A stretch of DNA of 64,000 nucleotides from JAQBGV01 sp032128395 (GTDB taxonomy: Bacteria > Planctomycetota > UBA8108 > UBA1146). The notes beneath the pieces are model-generated. The model did no database searches. It saw only the letters and a program-made list of their open reading frames with translations, and was not told the origin of the DNA. Positions 8,334 through 15,241 of the stretch are shown here, piece after piece; the stretch's first letter is position 1; each line of letters opens with the position of its first letter. Location: positions 1 through 64,000 of the forward strand of contig JAQBGV010000237.1 of assembly GCA_032128395.1 (NCBI GenBank), read 5' to 3'. The position numbers and the translations under genes were made by a program.

Positions 8334-10091
8334 GTGAAGAACCGGTTCGGGCCACTCCTGCCGGGGATCGCCCTCCTCGGACTCCTGCTCGCCACCCCGC
8401 GACTCGAGGCGGACCAGTTCGAGATCACCATCGACGGCAATCTCGCCGACTGGTCGAGCGTGTCGCCGAGCGTCGTCGATCCAACCGGGGACGGGAGCGG
8501 TTCGGGGATCGACTTCGAGGCGGTGCGGGTCGCGGACGACGACCTCTTCCTCTTCATCCAGATCGAGCTCGGAACGATGGTCCAGCTCGACGAGCAGAAC
8601 AACCTCGCCTTCTACCTCGACACAGACATGAACGCAGCGACGGGAATCCCTGTCGCCGGCATCGGGGCAGAGCTCGAGTGGCGTCTCGGAGACCGGAACG
8701 GCGACTTCGACCCTGCCGGCGGTGGCCCGACGAGCCTGATCTTCCACGACGCGATCCGCTTCCGCAGTGCTCCGACCGTCGGTGCAGCGGTGCACGAGCT
8801 CGCGATCGGGCGCACCACGCTGCCGAACGGAACGCAGCCGCTCTTCGTCGGCCCGACCGTTCGCTTCGTATTCCGGGATGAGTCCGGCGGAGGGGACCAG
8901 GTCCCGGACGCTGCCGGGGGAGTGACCTACACCCTCGACGTCGGTGGACCGGTGGGGACGAGCACGATCGCGCTCGATCGTGACCTCGCCAGCGATCTTC
9001 GGATGGTCACCTACAACGTGCTGAACGACTCTCCGTGGAACGGGGGGCAAGGACCCCGCTTCGGGCGGCAACTCGCGGCGATCGACCCCGACATCGTCTG
9101 CTTCCAGGAGATCTACAACCACTCCGCCGGGGAGGCGGTCGCGCTCGTCTCCAGCTGGGTCCCCGCGGGAGCCGGCCTCGGGTGGAACGGGGTAGAGACG
9201 AACGACTGCAAGATCGTCAGCCGCTTCCCGATCCTCGCCAGCTGGTCGATCGGCGGAAACGTCGCCGCCCTCATCGACACGACCACACTGCTCGGTTCAT
9301 CGGCGCTGGTGATCTGCGCCCATCTCCCTTGCTGCGCAAACGATGCGGGGCGCCAGTCCGAGATCGACGAGATCCTCGAGTTCCTGCGCGACGCGAAGAC
9401 TGCCGGTGGAACCGTGACGCTCGCGGCCGGGACGCCATGGATCGTCAGCGGGGACCTGAACCTGGTCGGACTTCCAGGTCCCCTCGACTCGCTCCTCACC
9501 GGCGACATCGATGACAACGTCGCGCACGGACCGGATTTCCTCCCGGACTGGGACGGCAGCGATCTGCGGAGCGTGTTGCCTCGCATGACGGAACTCCGGA
9601 TGGGCTACACCTGGCGAAGTGATACGAGTTCCTTCTGGCCAGGGCATCTCGACTACTTCGTGGTGAGTGACTCGGTGGTGGCGACGCCTCGGAGTTACGT
9701 CCTCTACACTATGGAGATGTCCGCGGCGGCGCGCGCGGCGGCGGGGCTGCTCCCCGATGACTCCCTCGCCTCGGACCACATCCCCTTCGTCCTCGATCTG
9801 CGCCCGTGGGGTGCGGGTGGAACCAGCTTCCTCCGCAGCGATTGCAACGGGGACGGCTTCCTCGACATCTCGGATGGGGTGCAGGGGCTGCTCGCACTCT
9901 TCACCGCGCTCCCGGTGGGGTGTCCCGACGCCTGCGATGGGAACGACGACGGGGTGTTCGATCTCGCCGACGTGGTCGTGATCCTCGCCCATCGATTCAG
10001 TTCTGGGCTCTCCCCGCCGGCGCCGTTCCCATCTTGCGGGGGTGATCCGACTCCCGATGGGCTCGACTGCTCGGTGTTCCCCGGGTGCTGA
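8334..10091 (+). CDS. Secreted endonuclease/exonuclease/phosphatase protein with dockerin module
   Basis: 585 residues from a GTG with GAGGAA eight bases upstream. A signal peptide (to about LEADQ) is followed by a DOMON/CBM9-like beta domain (ITIDGNLADWSSV..., about residues 27-210). An EEP domain follows with the expected catalytic set: Asn in MVTYNV (about 227), Glu in CFQEIYN (about 260), GDLN (about 373) and SDH (about 480). The C terminus has dockerin-like loops (SDCNGDGFLDISD, GNDDGVFDLADVV) and PAPFPSCGGDPT. It could be an extracellular nuclease or phosphodiesterase; the substrate cannot be told from sequence. The DOMON/EEP/dockerin order is unusual. Confidence 0.82.
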   Translation: MKNRFGPLLPGIALLGLLLATPRLEADQFEITIDGNLADWSSVSPSVVDPTGDGSGSGIDFEAVRVADDDLFLFIQIELGTMVQLDEQNNLAFYLDTDMNAATGIPVAGIGAELEWRLGDRNGDFDPAGGGPTSLIFHDAIRFRSAPTVGAAVHELAIGRTTLPNGTQPLFVGPTVRFVFRDESGGGDQVPDAAGGVTYTLDVGGPVGTSTIALDRDLASDLRMVTYNVLNDSPWNGGQGPRFGRQLAAIDPDIVCFQEIYNHSAGEAVALVSSWVPAGAGLGWNGVETNDCKIVSRFPILASWSIGGNVAALIDTTTLLGSSALVICAHLPCCANDAGRQSEIDEILEFLRDAKTAGGTVTLAAGTPWIVSGDLNLVGLPGPLDSLLTGDIDDNVAHGPDFLPDWDGSDLRSVLPRMTELRMGYTWRSDTSSFWPGHLDYFVVSDSVVATPRSYVLYTMEMSAAARAAAGLLPDDSLASDHIPFVLDLRPWGAGGTSFLRSDCNGDGFLDISDGVQGLLALFTALPVGCPDACDGNDDGVFDLADVVVILAHRFSSGLSPPAPFPSCGGDPTPDGLDCSVFPGC

Positions 10092-10112
10092 TGCAGCGGG
10101 CAGTCAGGGAGC

Positions 10113-10346
10113 TCACTTGCGGAAGAAGTAGGGGAGTGCCAAGAGTCCGCTGCAGGCCGTGACCAGGACCCAAGTCGGCGACAGGACGTACGGAAGTCCC
10201 ATCAGGCCGACCCCGCAGGTAAGTGCCAAGGCGTGGCGCTGCCGAGTTCCGTACATGGTGTATCCCATACCGAAAGCCCCGAAGACCACGTGCCAGACCA
10301 AGGCATGCTCCCATCTGCCCGACTCGTCCATCCCCATGATCGGCAA
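10113..10346 (-). CDS. Small hypothetical membrane protein
   Basis: 77 residues with two or three hydrophobic segments (ALVWHVVFGAFGMGYTMYG, HALALTCGVGLMGLPYVL, WVLVTACSGLLALPYFF). Amino-acid use is membrane-protein-like rather than the Arg/Pro-rich pattern of shadow frames. I do not recognise the family. It is convergent with the EEP/dockerin gene. Confidence 0.5.
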   Translation of the reverse strand: MPIMGMDESGRWEHALVWHVVFGAFGMGYTMYGTRQRHALALTCGVGLMGLPYVLSPTWVLVTACSGLLALPYFFRK

Positions 10347-10594
10347 GGAGACCCGGCTCCCCGAGCCCAGTTGAACTTCACCCGCGATCCCGCGAGCGAA
10401 GTTGGCTTCCCACCCCCACCTCTGGCACGATCCACCGGCGAGACGCGAACCGGTGGCGACGACCGCGGAGTACCGCTCGGATGGGACTCCCCGATCGCCC
10501 GAACGAGGCGTGGACGGCGTCGGGACCCCGTCGTTGCGAACGATCCTTGCTAGGAGACCACTTCTGGGCTCGTCTCACTGGGTGGAGGTTGGGA

Positions 10595-13500
10595 ATGAAT
10601 CGCAATTTCGGAATCGGACTCCTCATCGCCGGATTGATCTGCGCCGGCCTCATCTTCTTTCTTCTCGACGATCCAGGGGGCGGGTCGCTCTCGGGGGGAA
10701 GGGGCGAGGACAGCCGGTCGAACGGTGCCGTTCCGGCCTCAGACCTTACTCCCGACGAAGGACCCGAGACCACGGCCCCCGCCGAGGACGCCATCCCCGA
10801 GGCTCCGATCGACCCGAATACCCCACCGCTGCTCGAGGGAGATGTGCTCGGTGAGGGAGCAGGGATCCCCGGCGCGCAGGTGATGCTGTTCTCCGCCCGG
10901 CGGGTCGAGTCGGTGATCGAGCGACTCGAGGAGCGGATCACCGCCCTCGCGGGGGGCGGGATGCCCGATGTCCCCGAAGTGCTCGCGAACGTCAAGGGCG
11001 AGCTCGCGGCCTTCAAGCGCTCCGCGGTCATCGCCGAGACCGATGAGAACGGTCACTTCGAGGTCCGCGGGATCCCCGCCGGGGGGTACTTCCTGCTGAC
11101 GCTCGCGCCTCGCTGGCTCTTTCGCTACGGCGACGTCGTCGCGCTCGCAGATGATCGGACCGAGAAGATCACCCTCGACGTCGAGCGTGGCGCTGCGATC
11201 GAGGGGCGTGTCATCCGACACTCGGGCGACGGGATTTCCGGAGTGCGGGTGATCGCGGAGTTCGCGCCTCCGAGCACGACGGGGATCGGTCCCCTGGTGC
11301 GCAGGGCGCTCCAGTACGTGAACGGCGAATTCCTCAAGGGGCCCTTCGAAGTGGTCTCCGGCGCCGATGGCGAGTTCGAGATCGGCTCCCTCCCGCCGGG
11401 CACCTACAACATCACCGCGTACAACGAGAAGGGTCTCGAGAGCACGGTCAATCGGGTGCAGACCGGGACCACCGGCGTGCTCGTCCTCTACGGAGACGGT
11501 GCGACGCTCGTCGGAACGCTCGTGAGCCCGCAGGGATTTCCCCTCGCCGGCATCCCGATGCGTCTCGAGAGAATCGACCAAGTGGTGAACCTGCCGTTTC
11601 CCGGCGCGGCGGACATGATCGCGATGGTGGAGCGAGTGCTCGGAAATCCTCCGCGCGAGCTCGCCTCTGGCCCCGATGGTGGTTTCGCGTTTCGTGACCT
11701 CGGAGCAGGACGCTATCGACTCAGCATCGAGACTCCCGGTCTCAATCCGCACCAGCAGGAGGTCCGCGTCGAGTGGGGAGAGGTCCACGACCTCGCCGAG
11801 ATCCTGATCGACCCCGGGCGCGGCATCGTCGGTTTGGTGCGCGGTGCGGATGGGGCCCCCCTCGCCGGCGCCGAGGTCCGCGCGGTCCAGGGGGGCGGCA
11901 ACATGATGAACGGAGCTGCGATCATGCGCGATGTCATGACCGGTCGCCTCCGCACCGAGAGTCGGGGCGACGGTTCCTTCGAGCTGCTCGGCCTGCGCCC
12001 GGCCACCGCGTACGACCTGACAGCCAGTGCGGATGGGTACGCTTCGGAGACGCTGCGAGGTGTTCTGCCCGACGGCACCCCCGTGCAGTTCGCTCTCGCG
12101 AGTGGCCGGTCGGTCGCGGGGATCGTGGTCCGGGGGGACACCGGCGAGGGGATCGCGAACGCCCTCGTCCGATCGGGATCCGCACGCACCGAGACCGACG
12201 TGGCCGGGCGCTTCAAGCTCGACGGCGTGATCCCGAGCGCGTCCGGATCGATGATGTTCGGCAGTAACCCCGGGATGGACATCGAGCGGGGCTCCGACGC
12301 GAAGATCCGGGTGCGTGCCCCGGGATTCCTCAAGGCCGAGGAGACGATCTCCATCGATCGGATCCCGGAGGAGCTGCGGGTCACCCTCGAGCCGATCATG
12401 GCGATCGAGGGGATCGTCCACGCCCCGTCCGGGGAGCCGATGCCGGGGGCGCTCGTCCGTCTGATCCCGGAGATCCCCGATGACATGGGCCCGTTCCAGT
12501 TCGACATGTCGATGATCTTCTTCGCGGTGGTGGTCGCCGACCTCGAGGGCCGTTTCACGATGGACCGCTACTTCGCCGATTCCGGCGCATCCTACCAGGT
12601 GATCGCAGACGTCCCCGGCTACACCCGCGGGATGTCGGCCCCCTTCTCGGTCGGCGATATTCCGCAGGTCTCTCCGCTCGACGTGATGCTCCGCCTCGCT
12701 TCGACGATCGCGGGAACCGTGACCGACGGCGCGAATCCGGTCGCGGGCGCCGTCGTGCGACTCTCCAAGCCTTCCACCGATGACGACATGCAGCAGCGGA
12801 TGTTCATGCAGATGCTCGGCCTCCCGAAGGGGGGAGAGGTCGTGCACACCGACTCCGAGGGCCGCTTCCGATTCGAGGCGCACGAGCCGGGCGAGTTCCA
12901 GATCGGCGCGGAGATGGTCGGCTTCAGCGACAGCCCGACCGAGCAAGTCTCCCTCGTCGAAGGATCCTCCCTAGAGTTTCAACTCGCACTCGATCCCGGC
13001 TCGAGCCTGATCGGCAAGGTCACCGACGACTTCGGGTCACCGGTCGCCGGCGCGGTGGTCCGTCTCCTTCAGGAGAGTGGCGGCGAACGCGAGATGTTCC
13101 AGGCGCAGCTCCTGATGGGCGGCGCATTCCGGTCGACCCGTACCGAAGATGACGGTAGCTACGAGATGATCGGTCTCCCCTCCGGCGGGTACACCGTGGT
13201 CGCGGAGCAACGCGGCTTCGCGAAGGCGGTCGAGGAGGCGGTCTACGTCAGCGGCGTCAGCAGCCAGAACCTCTCGCTCGTTCCCAGCGCGTCTCTCCGC
13301 GGCCAGGTCGTCGATACCGCGACCGGCGAGCCGATCTCCGCCTATGAGCTGTCGGTCACCGCGCAAGAGCGAGATGTGCAGTGGGGACCGGGGCTCGAGT
13401 CGGTCAGTTCCCCCGACGGGATCTTCGAACGGGAAGAACTCGATCCGGGGGCATACGACGTCGAGGTCCGGGCCGCGGGATTCGGGACGACCATCTTCGA

Positions 13501-14125
13501 AATCGATCTTCGTCCCGGAAGCCTCTCCGAACAGCGGATCGAACTCGAACGTGCGGGGCGACTCCGCGGAGTGGTGCGCCACGCCGAAACCGGTGCGCCG
13601 GTCTCGGGCGCCCAGGTCGCGCTCGCTCGCCCTCGCGATGACACGGAGCGGACCGACGAAGAGGCGCTCCAGGACTTCATCCGCACCTCGATGCTCGGGG
13701 ACTCGGTGGAAACCGATTCCGAAGGCGCCTTCCTCCTCGACACCGTTCCACCCGGAGAGCCGACGATCGTGGTGAACCACGCTAGTTTCGTCCAACTGCG
13801 CCAGGTCGCACCCCGGGTGCGCCGCGGGGAGGAGATCGAGATCAACTTGGTGCTCGTGAGCGGGCGCACGGTCTCGGGGGTGGTGCGGACCGAATCGGGG
13901 GCCCAGCCCGGGAACCGTTTCTTGATCCTTCGTGGGAACGACGACGGCAATCGTGGCGTGCGGAAGAACACCACCTGCGAAGAGGACGGCACGTATTCCT
14001 TCTCCGGGCTCGAGCCGGGCGCCTACCGGATCTTTGCCGCCGGCCGCGCGGGGCAGGGGGATGGGACCGACGTTCAGGTCGACGGCGACCAGGTCGGGAT
14101 CCGCATCACCGTTTCGGACGAGTAG
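10595..14125 (+). CDS. Large membrane-anchored protein with tandem carboxypeptidase-regulatory-like domains
   Basis: 1176 residues. The N terminus (MNRNFGIGLLIAGLICAGLIFFLLDD) is an uncleaved anchor or signal followed by a Glu/Pro-rich linker. The rest is about a dozen beta-sandwich repeats of 80-100 residues with the recurring pattern G-x-V-x-x-x-G-x-P-(I/L)-x-G-A-x-V and D-x-x-G-x-F-x-(I/L)-x-x-(L/I)-x-x-G-x-Y, the signature of CarboxypepD_reg (transthyretin-like) domains. It probably extends from the membrane as a scaffold or adhesin. GGAGG at 10584-10588 sets the ATG; the frame is open upstream to 10481. No enzymatic domain is seen. It is related in fold to the lipoprotein at 4832-5611. 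Confidence 0.82.
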   Translation: MNRNFGIGLLIAGLICAGLIFFLLDDPGGGSLSGGRGEDSRSNGAVPASDLTPDEGPETTAPAEDAIPEAPIDPNTPPLLEGDVLGEGAGIPGAQVMLFSARRVESVIERLEERITALAGGGMPDVPEVLANVKGELAAFKRSAVIAETDENGHFEVRGIPAGGYFLLTLAPRWLFRYGDVVALADDRTEKITLDVERGAAIEGRVIRHSGDGISGVRVIAEFAPPSTTGIGPLVRRALQYVNGEFLKGPFEVVSGADGEFEIGSLPPGTYNITAYNEKGLESTVNRVQTGTTGVLVLYGDGATLVGTLVSPQGFPLAGIPMRLERIDQVVNLPFPGAADMIAMVERVLGNPPRELASGPDGGFAFRDLGAGRYRLSIETPGLNPHQQEVRVEWGEVHDLAEILIDPGRGIVGLVRGADGAPLAGAEVRAVQGGGNMMNGAAIMRDVMTGRLRTESRGDGSFELLGLRPATAYDLTASADGYASETLRGVLPDGTPVQFALASGRSVAGIVVRGDTGEGIANALVRSGSARTETDVAGRFKLDGVIPSASGSMMFGSNPGMDIERGSDAKIRVRAPGFLKAEETISIDRIPEELRVTLEPIMAIEGIVHAPSGEPMPGALVRLIPEIPDDMGPFQFDMSMIFFAVVVADLEGRFTMDRYFADSGASYQVIADVPGYTRGMSAPFSVGDIPQVSPLDVMLRLASTIAGTVTDGANPVAGAVVRLSKPSTDDDMQQRMFMQMLGLPKGGEVVHTDSEGRFRFEAHEPGEFQIGAEMVGFSDSPTEQVSLVEGSSLEFQLALDPGSSLIGKVTDDFGSPVAGAVVRLLQESGGEREMFQAQLLMGGAFRSTRTEDDGSYEMIGLPSGGYTVVAEQRGFAKAVEEAVYVSGVSSQNLSLVPSASLRGQVVDTATGEPISAYELSVTAQERDVQWGPGLESVSSPDGIFEREELDPGAYDVEVRAAGFGTTIFEIDLRPGSLSEQRIELERAGRLRGVVRHAETGAPVSGAQVALARPRDDTERTDEEALQDFIRTSMLGDSVETDSEGAFLLDTVPPGEPTIVVNHASFVQLRQVAPRVRRGEEIEINLVLVSGRTVSGVVRTESGAQPGNRFLILRGNDDGNRGVRKNTTCEEDGTYSFSGLEPGAYRIFAAGRAGQGDGTDVQVDGDQVGIRITVSDE

Positions 14126-14286
14126 TCGCGGCGATCGAAGCCCTGGCCCAGACGCAGCTGTGTGCACCCATCGTGTCGCGCCCGATCAGTGGATCCCGCT
14201 TGTCCTGCCGGTCCTGCGATGTTCGACTCCATCGCCGGACGTCGGACGTGAGGAGTGCGCGGGACCGGAAGAAGGGGCAGAGGCCG

Positions 14287-15105
14287 ATGGGTGCTCGTTC
14301 GCAGAGCGATGGGAGGAGGAGCGGGAGCCGGACGGGCGGTCCGCCCGGCCCCGCGCACCCCTGGGCGGTCCTCCGCCGTGAAGAACTCCTCGACCTCCGC
14401 CTCTGCGATCTCGATCTCACCATCGAAGGGACTTGGCTCGAGGGGTGCATCGAGCGCCTCGGTGAAGAGCTCGATCGTCGTGGACTTCGATTGCGGCCGC
14501 ACTTCTGGCTCTCCGATGAGTGGTTCTGCCCCAACGGGATCCCCGGGATCGCGATTCCCTTCTACCTCGCCCATCCGCGGCTGATGCGTCTCGAGTACGA
14601 AGAGTTGGGATCGGTCGAAGGGGGAACGCGCCGCGAATGCCTTCGGCTTCTTCGCCACGAAACCGGTCACGCGATCTTCTTCGCGCATGGCTTCCACCGG
14701 CGCCGGAAGTGTCAGGAGATGTTCGGTCGTCCGGGCCGACCCTACCCCGATGCGTACAGTCCGGATCCGACGAGCCGCGACCATGTGCAGTACCTCGCGA
14801 AGTTCGACGTCCGGTACCAGCAGCGGAAGGGGGTCACGCTCGAGCGAGCGGAGGGTCTCTCCGAAGGATTGCAGCGCACGATCCTCCGACAGAGCCGCCG
14901 GATCTCGCGGATCCTCGACGTCGATGGGTATGTCCGACTCGACTATCGCCTCGATAAAGACGGAAGACTCTTCTTCCTCGAGGCGAACCCGAACCCGGAT
15001 ATCTCATGCGATGAGGAGTTCGCGAGTGCGGCGGAGGCGGCCGGCGTCGGCTACGAGTCGCTGCTCGAGAAGATCATCCGGCTCGGGCTGCAGCGAAACT
15101 CATGA
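14287..15105 (+). CDS. Chimeric protein: zinc-metallopeptidase N part joined to ATP-grasp ligase C part
   Basis: 272 residues. Residues about 30-169 match a putative zinc-metallopeptidase family: LRLCDL, WLSDEWFCPNGIPGIAIPFYLAHPRL split around residues 74-98, and HETGH at 124-128. The downstream part that family normally has (a second conserved block with DFAETFA) is missing. From about residue 170 the chain turns into the C-terminal end of a D-Ala-D-Ala-ligase-like ATP-grasp domain (AKFDVRYQQRKG, GYVRLDYRL, LEANPNPDIS with the Mg-binding Glu/Asn). The ATP-binding N-terminal half of that fold is missing too. The gene therefore looks like an in-frame fusion after deletion between two neighbours, or an assembly join. 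ATG 14287 has AAGGGG upstream; a GTG at 14173 is possible. Confidence 0.65.
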   Translation: MGARSQSDGRRSGSRTGGPPGPAHPWAVLRREELLDLRLCDLDLTIEGTWLEGCIERLGEELDRRGLRLRPHFWLSDEWFCPNGIPGIAIPFYLAHPRLMRLEYEELGSVEGGTRRECLRLLRHETGHAIFFAHGFHRRRKCQEMFGRPGRPYPDAYSPDPTSRDHVQYLAKFDVRYQQRKGVTLERAEGLSEGLQRTILRQSRRISRILDVDGYVRLDYRLDKDGRLFFLEANPNPDISCDEEFASAAEAAGVGYESLLEKIIRLGLQRNS

Positions 15106-15108
15106 CAT

Positions 15109-15140
15109 TAGGAGGCTGTCGGGGGTAGCTCTCCTCGAGT
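15109..15140 (+). repeat. Repeat family B half-copy with hairpin
   Basis: TAGGAGGCTGTCGGG starts two bases after the previous stop codon and differs at one position from the left arm of the palindrome at 38729. AGGAG here can also pair with CTCCT about 16 bases on, so it may act as the terminator of the upstream gene. Confidence 0.45.
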
Positions 15141-15241
15141 TCGAAATCGGGTCAGCCCTTCCTTGCCCATCCACCTCCGGACCCCGAGAATCTTCGCCTC
15201 TCGCGGTGGCCACCGTCGCCCTTCTGCAACTGGAGGACCTC

